Below, piece after piece: positions 16,529-28,200 of a DNA stretch of 64,000 nt. The stretch is taken from NCBI GenBank assembly GCA_949825025.1, contig OX463782.1, forward strand, positions 34,195,351 to 34,259,350, read 5' to 3'. The notes beneath the pieces were generated by a model. That model had not been told where the DNA came from. It worked only from the letters and a program-made list of their open reading frames with translations, and ran no database searches. Position 1 is the first letter of the stretch; every line of letters begins with the position of its first letter. The position numbers were made by a program, and so were the translations under genes. The stretch is from Siphlonurus alternatus. Lineage: Eukaryota > Arthropoda > Insecta > Ephemeroptera > Siphlonuridae.

Positions 16529-19500
16529 CTGCAACAAAAGAAAAATATATAAAAAATTAGCAATAATAATAAAAAAAAATGTTTATAAAACACCCACATT
16601 TAATTAATTATTTTAACTAGTACAATTTGTTATGCTTTAAAATTAATTTTTGAGTTTTCTTCACTGCAAGCAGAGAATTCTGGTAGGTGAAAACTAACAG
16701 ACCAGTTATATAATATAATATCCAGGTCTTGGCAAGTATCAGTTATGGACGAAGGTAGATATTAGATTCAAAGAAATATTGTATCAATGGTTCCGTAGAG
16801 AAAGCGCTGGTTTGCATTTTCTAAAATGTACAAAATGATGAGTGTGCTATTTCAGTAAGGTTGAAAATTACAATAACAAAGGGTGAAAATAAACCTTTTT
16901 GCAAGGGCACACCGGTTATTTTGTGACATTCGAAAAATGCAAACTGGCACTTTTTCCACGGAACTACAGTATAACACATCTTAATTAGTTTACGCCCGAC
17001 TCTTATGGTGCTAGCAGGTTAGACAGACTGTTGCTGTCTATGTCTGCTTGTATAAAATTTACGAGATGGCTGCAGCGTGCTGTCGTATCTACATGTATAC
17101 TGTATTGATATATGACAGGGTATAGTGTGACAGAACCACTTATTTGGAAACGTGATGAATTTTCTTGTTTGTGACACAACTTTGATTGAATTCTTTATTT
17201 TTATCTTTAAAGTAGGTCCATCAAAAGTTTTAAAGTTAAGTTCATATTCACCAAAAAAATAGTAGATAATATGTGTTCCTCTATCACCTGATGAAAGCTA
17301 AGTAAAATTATCTTTGATTTTCAAAAGTGTAATCAGAGCACAACATTATTACATCCTAGTGGTTGAACATGAGCAATTAATGCTGACTCGGCCCTTGAGG
17401 CAGTTCCTACAGCAGGAATCCTGGCTCAAGGGAATGCGTACATTGTCTCTGTGGGTTAGTGGCTAAATAATTCCCGAATTCTTGGCAGCAGGGCAAGCCG
17501 TTAGCAACATGTCCTCGGTACGTGGGGTCTAGTAAGCCTCACTACTTAAAAGCAAATAAAAATTGCCTTAGATATCGATGACCGAGGTAATAATAATGCT
17601 GCTGGCTTACCCCGCAAGGGATCATGTTATGGGTAAACGTCTAATAACAGGCCGAGAAACACTGCCTATATAGGTACGTTTTTTCTTTTCTTTTGCATAT
17701 TATTTCATTTGTTTATCTTTCACAACACTGGTAGAACTATGGGTGTACTCCGTATTAAATTCAGATTGTTCAGAACCATCGATTTGGCATTTCGAAATTC
17801 AATTCTGAATGTTCAGAACCATTTCCGAGGTTACCCGAAGTAGGTCAGCTGACTTCAAAAAAGAGATTCCGAGTGTTGCGAACTTTTCCCCGAACCCGAA
17901 CTATCAGAACTAGAGTCAGCTGATCACAATTTTTTGGGGGAAATTTGAAAAGTATGTAACAAACCTGTGCGACCTACGTGATAACTGTTTGATTTGAGGT
18001 ATATCTTTGCTTAATTGGTGATCAATAACTGTTACATGAGTTTTATGTTAAAATTTCTGAAGCCAGAGAACAATTCTCTCTTTTTCATATATATATTTTT
18101 TTTAAACTGATTTTTTTTTTACTGCGAAAAAGAATGTTCTGAAACTGTTCCGATATCTGATGTTCTGAAGTCAATGTTTTTGTTTAGAGTCGGTCCGTTA
18201 TCACTCATATGTTTTGAACGTTCTGAACCTAATACGAAAGACACCCTATCATTCTTGACCATGCAGCTGTGCCTTTTTTATGTCATGATCCCGGTCTTCC
18301 CTCCCTTCTTTTAGTGTCTACATTTCTCTCACGTAATGTAGAAAACGAGGTCCCCCAAATCAGTCACATTATAGAGAAAATACATTGGCTGTGGGTGGAT
18401 TCAGCCAGTCAATTCCAACATATTGTCACACGAAACACTATAGCAACCTAGCAAAGATGCATGGGATTATTTTATGGAGACATTATAATTATATCAAATA
18501 TGTATCCTATAATATGTAAATGTAACATCAAAACAACTTCTTATAATTTACAGTTTCTCACATTATAAATTTATCATTCTAGTCACCCATGTAAAATGAT
18601 TCACTAACTGTAAGATATATTATTTATTTCACTTTTCGGACTTTTACCTTTGCCGGTGTTCGATGTAATCCTTCTGTATGTAGTATGTTGTGATGGTCAC
18701 TTAGTGTTCGTGCACGTCACTAACACTTGCATATAGTCTCAGATCACCTGAAGAAGAGAGCGGTTGACTCTCGAAACGTAGTGATATGTGTAGTAACATG
18801 CAAGTTTTAGTGACGTGCACGAACATTAAGTGACCATCGCAACATACTACATACAGAATTAAGGATTACATCAAACACCAGCAAAGGTAAAAGTCCGAAA
18901 AGTGAAATAAATAATACATTCAATATGAATATACCCTTTGCACGAAAAAGTTATTTACTAATATATAAGATATAATTAATAATTGAAATATGTAAACTTA
19001 AATTCATTACTCTGGTAGGTGACTTTTTTCTCCCCTTTTATAATTAAATTAATTCAGATTTTTAATTATGTACCTTGAATGTCTTAGGTTCCCAGATTGC
19101 AAGATCAGTTAATGTTTTGCGATTCAGGAATACATTCATTCGACCAAGAGATTCTTGTAGTAGTGGGTATGAAAATCCATATTCTTGGCAAGCTCCAACG
19201 AGTCTAGTGTCCCAAAGCTGAAAGAAAAAAGAACTGTTTAGTTAACATTCAGTCAATGGACAATTTACATGAAATTTTTTTATAGCAAAAATGAAAAGAG
19301 GGTATCAAATTATGCCACTCTGGATTTTTTCAGATTTTTTGGAGTTCCGGAATTATTTTTAAATAATTATTGAAAGTCCTGTAATTTAAGTTGGCACCCC
19401 TGAATCCTTAATAAAAAGGATAGGGCAAAAACGCCTATTGACGCCTCCAGGGGGCTTAGCCGCACTTTCAATAATTTTTTAAAAATAGTTCCAGGACTCA

Positions 19501-19738
19501 AAAAAATCTGAAAAAAAATCATTGTAGCATAATTTGATACCCTCTTTTCATTTTTGTAGTAAAAAAAATTCAATTATGTTGTCCATTACAGCCACTGTAA
19601 ATCATAAAATAATAAACAATTACTTACTTGAAGCATGTCCGTTTTTTTCAAGATTCTAGATTTAGTGGCATATGCCAATGCCCTGTGGGCATACCGTACA
19701 GCAATTGAATAGCAATTTCTTCTGCGCCCCACAAAATG
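16430..19738 (-). CDS. MRPL20: Mitochondrial large-subunit ribosomal protein bL20m (partial)
   Basis: Model: join of 19628-19738, 19074-19217 and 16430-16528 on the minus strand. It gives 117 residues, all junctions phase 0. MRPL20 is the mitochondrial homologue of bacterial L20, an early-assembly 23S/16S rRNA-binding protein of the large subunit. Diagnostic blocks are HFVGRRRNCYSIAVR, AYATKSRILKK, LWDTRLVGACQEYGFSYPLL, LNRKTLTDLAIWEPKTFK and a short C-terminal tail ending EIYPPK. They align in order with human MRPL20 (HF-GRKNRCYRLAVR, LNRKVLADLAIYEPKTFK). The N-terminal exon (about 30 residues, with the start codon) should lie at coordinates above 19741 and was not found. Confidence 0.93.
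16787..16966. mobile_element. Fold-back MITE (GGTTCCGT ends)
   Basis: The ends are GGTTCCGTAGAGAAAGCGCT, then GGTTTGCATTTT, and, inverted, AGTTCCGTGGAAAAAGTGCC, then AGTTTGCATTTT. It abuts the TA MITE at 16967 in MRPL20's last intron. Confidence 0.78.
16967..17102. mobile_element. Tc1/mariner-like MITE, TA-flanked
   Basis: CAGTATAACACATCTTAA and, inverted, CAGTATACATGTAGATACG, with TA at 16965-16966 and 17103-17104. The interior GATGGC-GCAGCG-GCTGTCG resembles 2440-2480. Confidence 0.8.
17340..17690. repeat. Dispersed repeat with GCTGCTGGCTTACCCC module
   Basis: GGTAATAATAATGCTGCTGG, then CTTACCCCGCAAGGGA (17592-17632), is inverted at 39850-39895. The rest of the block contains no ORF. Element class unknown. 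Confidence 0.55.
17741..18246. mobile_element. Fold-back MITE (GGGTGT ends)
   Basis: GGGTGTACTCCGTATTAA and, inverted, GGGTGTCTTTCGTATTAG. Further in, TTCAGAAC-type motifs repeat several times in both orientations. It lies in MRPL20's last intron. Confidence 0.7.
18611..18925. mobile_element. Long palindromic element with hammerhead motif at apex
   Basis: The arms are about 125 bp. The left starts CACTTTTCGGACTTTTACCT and the right is its inverse with about ten differences. The only non-palindromic part is the central about 45 bp, which holds the hammerhead-like sequence. The outer block GGACTTTTACCTT and the inner CACTAACACT are shared with the fold-back at 52415-53395. Confidence 0.88.
18742..18785 (+). 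ncRNA. Hammerhead ribozyme-like motif (fold-back apex)
   Basis: Stem I 5' strand is GATCAC, then core CTGAAGA (18748-18754), one extra A, stem II GAGAG-loop-CTCTC, core GAAAC (18773-18777), cleavage triplet GTA, then the stem I 3' strand GTGAT. Stem III would be only AC/GT, as in the minimal dimer-forming hammerheads of Penelope-like elements. An extra A after the CUGANGA box is known in a viroid hammerhead. Activity is inferred, not shown. Confidence 0.65.
19074..19217 (-). CDS. MRPL20: MRPL20 internal exon
   Basis: The exon is 48 codons between TTTCTTTCAG and AAG/GTACAT. It encodes LWDTRLVGACQEYGF through DLAIWEPKTFK, the globular rRNA-binding half. Confidence 0.94.
19253..19591. mobile_element. 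Palindromic MITE (GACAA family)
   Basis: The ends are AATGGACAA and TTGTCCATT. Inner arms are AAAAGAGGGTATCAAATTAT, then GCCACTCTG, and their inverse. The centre is TAAAAAGGATAGGGC. It sits between two MRPL20 exons. Confidence 0.88.
19628..19738 (-). CDS. MRPL20: MRPL20 first identified exon
   Basis: The exon is 37 codons between TTTTTTCAG and CAA/GTAAGT. It encodes HFVGRRRNCYSIAVRYAHRA, then LAYATKSRILKKTDMLQ. The matching human exon also begins at HF, which puts the missing start exon immediately upstream. Confidence 0.94.
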
Positions 19739-20000
19739 CTGAAAAAAAAAATACATATTCACTGTCAGTAATGATGCTACTTTGGCTTCCTCTGGTATTG
19801 ATTCTCCGATCTTAGCCTTTTGGGGTAACTCTATCCATTAAAAATTTCTTTGTAAATTTCTCCAAACACTCATCTTTTAAGATAACATAAAGCCATTGAT
19901 TTGATTTATGCTATCGATAGTGAGATTTAGAAAGTTAATCAGACACCTAACCATGTTTGCCACTGTAAGAGAGCTAGGGTATTAAGTAAAGAGATAGAGG

Positions 20001-20060
20001 GGGGCATACATGACCAAAATGTGTCAATTGCCCCAAAATACCAACCAATCAATCAATTAA
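20001..20060. repeat. Copy of the 15643 repeat fragment
   Basis: GGGGGCATACATGACCAAAA, then TGTGTCAATTGCCCC and CCAACCAATCAATCAA. Confidence 0.7.
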
Positions 20061-20204
20061 AGAGATAGAGGAAAGTCAGGAAAAGCTTTGATTCCGAGAC
20101 ACTTGATCAATTTTACTAGTAGGAAAAGATGGAAACAATAATCAAGAACTCAGCATTACCATAAATTACCTCCTTAATCATTTTTTTTTTTTTTACAAGG
20201 ATAC

Positions 20205-20560
20205 ACCCCTAAGAGCTTACAGCTCGCGGCGGGGTAATGGGTAGGGATAAGGTAGGGAACAGATGCCACGGCCTGTTACGCGTCCCAGCATTCGCTGAGG
20301 TGAGACTGAGGGAACCGTGGAAAACTTCAGTCAGGACGGACACCTCAATGGACCAAAGCGATGTCCAAAGCCTGGGGAACCATACACAAGTGCATCACTG
20401 CACTGGGTGGAAAGCGAGACGAATTTACCCCAGGGAGGGAGCAGCGTATTTTTTACTTGAAACGGTCACCCATCCAAGTACTAACCACGCTCGACGTAGC
20501 CTGACTTTGGTGATCTAACGAGAACCGGTCAATGTACTGCGCCACGCTCGAATCATCGAT
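20205..20560 (-). mobile_element. 5S rRNA-derived SINE, minus strand, nearly full head
   Basis: The right end, read on the minus strand, gives GCGTGGCGCAGTACATTGAC, then GGTTCTCGTTAGATCACC, then GTCGAGCGTGGTTAGTACTT, then GGATGGGTGACC, a close copy of the 3' half of 5S rRNA. The same body as 13575-13885 follows. Confidence 0.88.
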
Positions 20561-20639
20561 CATCATATATGATTCTAGAGCAGCCAGAATCCAAACCAGC
20601 TGACTTAACTTATTAACAATTACAACCAATCTAACTCAT

Positions 20640-20830
20640 TCTCATCAATAACAGTCTACTTGTTTTTTGTTTTTTATGTAATATGCATAATGCTATTTTC
20701 ACATAATCAAAATTTGCTATGACATTCCGCAGAAAAATCAAGCTCGTCTTTTTTGAGGAGCTATATTTTTTGTGGCGTGTTGCGGCATGAACTCTGTAGC
20801 AATTTTCGAGTATGTAATAAAGCATCTTGA
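20640..20830. mobile_element. Imperfect fold-back MITE (ATGCCGCAACA type)
   Basis: TTTGCTATGACATTCCGCAG on one side and GTGTTGCGGCATGAACTCTG, then TAGCAATTTTCGA, on the other. Related to 4116-4268, 22340-22510 and about 30110-30260. Confidence 0.5.
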
Positions 20831-20901
20831 AACAACAACAATAAAACAGGCATGATCATAATTATCAAGATTATTTTGACAGAAGTCCTAGAGGGATACA
20901 G

Positions 20902-22008
20902 CAGGGGCGTAGACAAGGGGGGGGGTTTTGGGTGTTATAACCCCCCCCTTGAGAGCTGAACCTTAGTAAATTTTAAGGGAAAAATAACAAAAAATGGGAC
21001 TCGACAGATACGATTTAGCTAAAATTTTATGAAAAATTTTCTAAAAAAAAATAATAAAAATAAAAATTTATATCCCCGAAACACATCGTTAATACATATT
21101 TATTTTATTTAAAATCGGTCTGCAGAATTATGATTATATAATCATGGTATAATTCTATATTATTATAATTATAATATGTACTATTCCTCATTAAGTTATT
21201 TATGTTTTTGTACACGAAAAGACAACAATTTAAAGTGTAAAAAATGTTGAAAGTATTCCCCGCAAAATGTTCAGCATAAAAAAAAATTATACATAGTATT
21301 TTATTATTTTTAATTAATTATATAGGTATATTACATCTTACAATTGCTAGTTTCATTGTCTCATGTATAATACTGTACGTATATCTTTGAATTTATTATT
21401 GAAGTTAAAAAAAATCCGATTTTTTAAATGTATTAATTTTACAGTATACTTAATGTAATGAATTGATATTCCTGTTTTGAAAATTTAATAAAAATATTTT
21501 TTCTTGCTCGTACATCGTCTTAAAATGTGCTCTATTTTTTTATAAGAAAAAGTAGTGACAAAAATATTGTAACTACATAATTTCTGATTTACAAATATAA
21601 GAAATTTGCTGCAACTTTTCATCGAAAAAATGTATAGTCCACGTCTCTTTTTCAAAAAAATCGCGCACCATGAAACTAATAAAAACAATATAAAAGTGGT
21701 ATTAGATGAATTACTTGATTTAAATATACTCAATTAAAGCACGTTAGTGCACGAATAATATTGAAAAGAAATTAAAAAAAAAGGGGTGCAAAAAAAATAA
21801 AATTTTAAAAATATTGCATCAGGCCATGCATTCTCTATGATAGTATTTTTTTATAATTTTACCCTAAAAAAGGGGCGTGTCCTTAAAAAAAATCGCGCCT
21901 GCGGCGGGCTATTGGGGGGCTGCGCCCCCCAAACCCCCCAGTGGGCTGTTTTCCATCTTATTTATTTTCAAGAACCCCCCCCTTGGACAAATCCTGCCTA
22001 CGCCACTG
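20902..22008. mobile_element. Non-autonomous hAT element with perfect 8-bp TSD
   Basis: The ends are CAGGGGCGTAGACAAGG and, inverted, CAGTGGCGTAGGCAGG. The perfect TSD GGATACAG lies at 20894-20901 and 22009-22016. The interior is AT-rich with a GC-rich subterminal module (ATCGCGCCTGCGGCGGGCT, then GGGGGGCTGCGCCCC) shared with 52534-53230. No transposase. Confidence 0.93.
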
Positions 22009-22184
22009 GGATACAGTAAAGTATTATACAACTGTAGGTACTGTATTATGCTGATACATGTATACCGGTAATTACATGTTGTTGGAGGAGTTGAATGTGG
22101 TGACGGAAAATGATAGATAACAGAGGAAGAAATGATCATGGATGGAAGCTGGATTATATATAAGGGTAGCAGAAGTGATGTGTT

Positions 22185-22300
22185 TCTTTCCTCAGGAGGA
22201 TGTGAATGAGAGTAACCAGCTGGACCAGAAATTGTGGAGGCGGGGAATTCCAGGAAGTTCAGGGCAAAGCTGAGGCCGCCAGGATCTAAGAAACCTGTGA
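22185..22300 (+). other. Possible exon relic, unrecognised
   Basis: A good acceptor (TTTCTTTCCTCAG) is followed by a short open stretch EDVNESNQLDQKLWRRGIPG and a stop after SSGQS. Composition is coding-like, but I could not assign a family and no partner exon is visible. It may be an orphan exon or chance. Confidence 0.25.
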
Positions 22301-22339
22301 TCAAATTAAGATCCATTATACCATTTAAGCCGCGTTTAC

Positions 22340-22510
22340 ATACTCAGAAATTGCTACGGCATTCATTCCGTAGGATAATGCCATAGCACATTTAGCTCCA
22401 TAAGAAAATGAAGGTTGATTTTGCTATGGCATGCCGTATATATGCATATGCTTAGTAGTTTTTGAGTATGTGAACCAAGGATTTTGTATGTACATACAAA
22501 ATCTTTGATG
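22340..22510. mobile_element. Fold-back MITE
   Basis: GCCGCGTTTACATACTCAGA, then TTGCTACGGCAT, and inverted pieces (GCTATGGCATGCCG, TTTTTGAGTATGTGAA). It ends with a short perfect palindrome ATTTTGTATGTACATACAAA. Confidence 0.55.
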
Positions 22511-22519
22511 TGAACGTGT

Positions 22520-23640
22520 CTTTACCAAAAGGTTTCAGAAACATTATTTTACCGCTGTCAATTTGAAGATTCTTCGTTTTCTCCAAAATTCATCTGGGCC
22601 CCTATTTCTGGCTAATTGAATAACACTTGTAAATACCATTTTTTAAGCTCCAAATACTAGCTACTTCAAATAATAATAATTATATTATATTATTTTTTTT
22701 AAGAACAGATCAACAGCTGTTGAAAATGGGCGGGGTTGACTGAGCACATTGAGCTGTCAAGTGCTGCAATCTTCAGACCAAATGTGGAACTACGGTTGTA
22801 AACATGCTTAATGCTTATTGTTTATAAATGCACAGATCCACAGTGGACGATGTTAAATTACTGACACCTGTGCTGACACTAGTATCATCAAATTGACTGT
22901 TACATAAGTTATATACAAGTAGAACTAAATCTTGCATTAGTTACTGTGTTAAAACTGTGGTTTTACTGACTGTTTAACCCAAGGACCAGGACTCGAAAGA
23001 GACTGCTCCTGTCCTCAACATCAACACAGACATTAAGCACTGAGAACTTTTTAAAGTAGGTTTTAATGTTTTGTTGTTGCTGTGAACAAGAGTGCTTTGG
23101 TACCTACAGTAGGTTTTACCACTTATTAAGAGACCCCCTAAAGCAACTTCGATGGCTTACCAAAACTGCTTTGGCATTTATATTTCTCGTCGATTTTGCA
23201 TTTTGAAATATAGAGGGACTCATATATTACGGTACAAATCATGTGAGTGTATTATTACAGTGTTAAATTAATGAAACAAAACAAGGTTTTTCGACGCTCT
23301 GTCAGTCCGACATTTCTATTCGCCACTAGCTCTACAGATGAAAAACAGTGTTGCAAACCGTATTGTGTGAATTGCACTATATTTTCTTTCCTTCGAATGC
23401 TATGAAAATGTAATTTCGACAACCACGATAAGGTATATAATATAAGCTTCGTTATTGCTCACTAAAAAAATATATTGCGCTGTTTATTTTCCATGTATTA
23501 ATATGCAATACGTGAAGTTTAACGGCATGAGACATGTTTGTATTGTATTCAATATTGTTAGAGATATTTTTTCATGTTGGTATTTAAAAATTTGTTCCGC
23601 TAGGCTTGCACGAGTGTTTGTTCCAAGTTTAGTTCAATTT
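22520..23640. other. No gene recognised
   Basis: AT-rich sequence without recognised repeats. About 22985-23043 reads DQDSKETAPVLNINTDIKH and a stop, which looks protein-like but has no support beyond that. Confidence 0.35.
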
Positions 23641-23689
23641 TTGCTATGTTGGTAGCACTGGTTTATTTTTTGAGATTGAGGTAGGTCGA

Positions 23690-23849
23690 GGATGCGGTTC
23701 ACTCTCTTGCACTGCAGCTCACGAGTAAGATGCATTATGTAGTTACTGTTAACGTAAATAACGGGTGCCACCCGCGCTGGGACCCCTGCGGCCGGAGGAA
23801 GGTACACGTCCTGCGAATGCTGCGATGGTATTTCGCTATCTCCAATCAT
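23690..23849 (-). other. Possible coding exon, unrecognised
   Basis: A GC-richer island in AT-rich DNA. The minus strand is open from ATG 23849 (MIGDSEIPSQHSQDVYLPPA, then AGVPARVAPVIYVNSNYIMH, then LTRELQCKRVNRILDLPQ). It could be the first exon of a minus-strand gene or the missing upstream part of another. It does not resemble the MRPL20 N-terminus. The composition alone suggests coding. Confidence 0.3.
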
Positions 23850-24414
23850 TTAATGAAAGTAAGTGATATTAAATTTTATTTTCAATATTAAAAAATAAAA
23901 ATTTTATTCGTCGCTGTGTCTCGTACGTGTGTGTTTTTGTTAATTTCTTTCACGTGCGATTTTCGTTTAGTGAGCGATAGAAAAAAATTATAATTTTTGC
24001 ACTGAATCATGACGATCATATAATCGCCTTAATTACGTCTGAATTATTGGATATTGCATGCCATCGATACCATTATTATCATAATGTACGACACTTTAAA
24101 ATATTAAGTATTCCATATCGTATAATTATTGTATATAATATAATATAATATATAATGAATATATTATTATACATACGAAAGTAATTTATTGGTTACATTT
24201 TTTATATAATATGTCTATTTTTTTTGTTTTTTTTCCATTGTTCCTGAATGTTACAATTGTAATGGATTTTAAGACTGGTTCCATACATACAAGTAATATT
24301 CATGCGACTTTAGCTTTTAGGAAAATAAAGTTTATATATTATTATTATCATGTATATTACATATTATATTAAATTTATAAAACAATCAAAATACAGGTAT
24401 GCAAGCATAAATTA

Positions 24415-24860
24415 AAATTCACTTGCATGCATGCCGCATTATTTTTACCTTTTCCTACGACGCGATCACTATTTTATAATTTTTACTATAGCATTTTTAC
24501 ACAGCGCTCCCTCTTTTCATGTAGTATATACTTTCATGCATTTAATCTTCGAAAAAGCTCGATTTAATTAAGTGATGATTTTTTTTCGATATTAAAAAAA
24601 GGATGTATTATTATATTATATTGCTGTCACATTTTTCGCCATGCAAGTACACTTGCATGCATGCCGCATTATTTTTACTTTTTCACTATACGACCGAATT
24701 AAGACACGATTATGGCAACATTACAGCGTGCGCTTTTATATACATGTGAAAATATACTTCGAGAAGCTCGATTTAAGTGATACTGTAAGTGATATTTTTC
24801 AATAATATTTATAATAAAATATTTATATATTATCACTGTCACTTTTTCTTTCCACGCGCG
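24415..24860. repeat. Tandem pair of about 230-bp units
   Basis: Each unit runs from ACTTGCATGCATGCCGCATT through a GCTCGATTTAA motif to a TTTTTCAATA/CTGTCAC end. It is part of the composite satellite. Confidence 0.7.
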
Positions 24861-25109
24861 TATACGTTACGTTTTGAAAAAAATTATATAATAGAAGTCA
24901 TTGCAATTTTTGCATAAATATATAAACCTCGCCGCCTTTGCATCGCATCGTATATATACATATAATATACATATAATAGTATAAATTTAGAAACGGTTTT
25001 AAATGAAGAACCTACGAGTGCATGCGATGCGATATGAAATTAGTGTGCGCGTATACGTGTGATCGCATAGGTTCTTAATTTTCTTATCATATATATACGC
25101 TGCGAAATC

Positions 25110-25250
25110 ATGCGATCCTGTGTGAGGCAGCCCTTATGGCGCGAAGTGACGAATTCCAGCAGGAGGTGCCACACCTCCTCTGCAGCTGCAACTCCGACGA
25201 CGGTGGTGGCATTTGTGGGGAGACCAAAAGGAGTATTTTTTTTTTTCATG
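25110..25250 (-). other. GC-richer open stretch, unrecognised
   Basis: The minus strand reads PFGLPTNATTVVGVAAAEEV, then WHLLLEFVTSRHKGCLTQD without a stop. This could be a captured gene or transposase fragment inside the satellite. Both strands are open here, so the evidence is weak. Confidence 0.2.
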
Positions 25251-28200
25251 GGGGAGACCGGGGAAAGACGAACTGCATCAGTTTTTCATGTATTTTTTTT
25301 TTTTAATATGTATCGTGCAATGCTTTAACTCATACTATACCAGCTAGGTTGCCTTTTGCAGACGATCCGATTTTTTTTTGAATATTATGAATAATTAAGT
25401 TTTTATATATATTTCTGCATGCTTTTTTTTTACGTCACGTCACTTTTTTTTTAAAAAAATATTTAATTTTATTGCAAGCGAAAATATCTTGTTTTCAAAA
25501 GTTCCTTTTGATGTTACTCACTGGATTTTGAGACATTATGCAGCGTTAGTACTCTCTTACATGTGGAATAATTTGTTCATGCATTTAAATCTCCACAACA
25601 AAAAGAAAGAATCTTAGGATGGAAATGATCATGCGATGCATTATTTTAATATATTTAATTTTATTCAATGCAATGCAAATAATATCAAATTTTATAATTT
25701 ATATGTAGTATTTAGTAATATGCATAAGTTATAAAAATTAATTAAAAAATGAAATATATTTTTGAACGCGAGTGTATAAATAAATAATTATATATTTTTT
25801 TTTATTGGTCACTTAATTTACAAATCAACCAAGGTTATACACAATATATAACATACAAGCATGAAATGTTTATAATAATTAATATACAACATAATATAAC
25901 AATATATTTCACCGTTATTATGAACTGCTTAAACAATCGCGATGCATTTTATTTTTGGAATTTTCTTATAATAGTTCAAGAATTTGTTGTTTAGGCAACT
26001 CGCCATACTTTGAAGCTGAACAAGTTGCCTATCCTTGTGGCGTTAATATTTCTCTTCATGAATTTTATAATGAGTAAAATTATTTGATTATTTTTATATA
26101 ATATATTAGCAATAATAATTTTTTATATATTAATTATATCAAATTCACATTGACGAGCGTAAATAAATAGCAATTTTTTTTACTTTACGCTCTTCTATTT
26201 TTTTTTTTTAAATTTATTTTTTATTTTGCATTTCAGAGATGCCGGACCGTATTATTTACACTTTATACAATGCCTTCTTATAGAGCAGCCAGTGATTTAT
26301 AAATTTTATAATACATATTATTTGAGTGTCAGGAAATTTTAATTCGCATCTTTGGGGGAAGGGGGGGGGGAGTCACACGTTACAGCATGCAACATCACAG
26401 CTTCTTCATGGCCATGATAGCTTCAAAGGAGACTTTACAGGGCTCCCTGCCACCGTGGTTCACAAGCTCACAGCATGGCTTGCAGCTAGTGACGCCACAA
26501 TGTCTGCATGGTGGGCCATGTGTTTTAACACATGGTTTGCAAAGATAGGGGAAAACGGCAATGTTGTCAATTTTTGGTTCCTCTCTGCCTCATTCACTGT
26601 TGTCGTGTTGTTGTCAGTGACAGCTAGTGTGCACTTGACAACCGCGCTTGTTTACGTGCAGTAGCCATCATCCACAAAAAAAATGTCGTATCTCTATAAG
26701 CATGCTTTTGCCATTACATTTTGCTGTAACTTTGAGAAAATATTTAAGATTTTTGCGTTCACGTCGGTTTTTAAAATTTTGTAGAAGGTCATTTTTATAT
26801 TACTTACAGGAATTCAATTTGATAATTAAATAAAGTAAATAATTAATTAATTTTTGTTTAGGCAACTCGCCTTACTTCGAATCTGAAAAAGTTGCCTAAT
26901 TTCGTGGTGCTAATATTTCTCTTTGTATTCGGGTTTGTGATTTATAATAATGTTACTATATTATATTATTATAATATTTTTATAATTTATAATGAATAAA
27001 ATTATTTGATTATTAGCAATAATTATTTTTTATATTAATTATATCAAATTCACATTATAGAGCGTGAATCGCAATTTTTTTACTTCACGCTCCTCTATTA
27101 TTGTTTCTTTTTTTATTTTGCACTTTTCAGAGATGTATGGTGATCATGCATAAAAATTAGATAACATTCGACTTTAAAAAGACGCTTGTCGCCTCAGAGC
27201 GTGCCCGTGCCTCGGGACAGGCGCCTGGCCGCTATATAATTATATCCTTCTTGGGACGCGCGTAGCCGCCCGCTTGGGCCGTGCGAGCGCAGTACGTATG
27301 AGCGACCAGGCTCCAAGCGGCCGCGGCGCGAGCACGTCCACATGGACGCAGAATTTGGAGCTGACCAACAAACTGTCCAACAAGCTGTTGCAGCAGCCGA
27401 TATAATTATGGGAGACTATGGGATAGAAACCATATAAAAAATTGGAGTTCAAAGTCTCAAAAAAATTCTAGTTTTATGCAATGAAAGATGCATATGTGAA
27501 TGCTTTGGAAGGGAATTTTTTATATTTTTCTAATTATTTATGTATTGTTAAAATTGGTTCATATATAAAAAAAATATGTGTTTTCACTTCTTCAATTTCG
27601 GGGTCCCCCCTTCCCGCCCCTTCCACGTTTCGCTTTCCCGGTTTCTTCCGATTATATGAGTAAAATTATTTGATTATTAGCAATAATTCTTTATTATATT
27701 AATTATATCAAATTCACATATTAAAGAGCGTAAATCGCAATCTATTTACTTCCCGCGCTTCTATTTTTTTTTTTTTTTTTTTTTTTATTTTGCATTTTTC
27801 AGAGACGCTTGGTGATCATGCATAAAAATTTTATAACAATCGACTGTAATAAGACTTTTGTCGCCTTAGAGCATGGCCGTGCCTCGGGACAGGCGCCTGG
27901 CCGCTATTTCCACAACATTATTATGTTGCATTATTTTTACGTTTTGACTATAATAATACGACCGGATTACGACGCGATTACTATTATATTTTACAACATT
28001 ACAGCACGTGCTCTGACATGTAAAAATATATACGCCGAGAAAATAGATTTAAGTGATAAGTGATTTTTTTTTCAATAGTATTAAAAAAATATATATTAAT
28101 TTATTAATTATATTTAATCGCTATCACTTTTACGTATTATTTTGAAAGAAAAATTACAATAGAAGTCATTCACCTTGCCCTGTGTTATTCTTATGGGGCA

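Noticed and set aside
21909..22316. 135-codon minus-strand ORF
   Set aside because: Crosses the boundary of a hAT element with a clear target duplication and resembles no protein.
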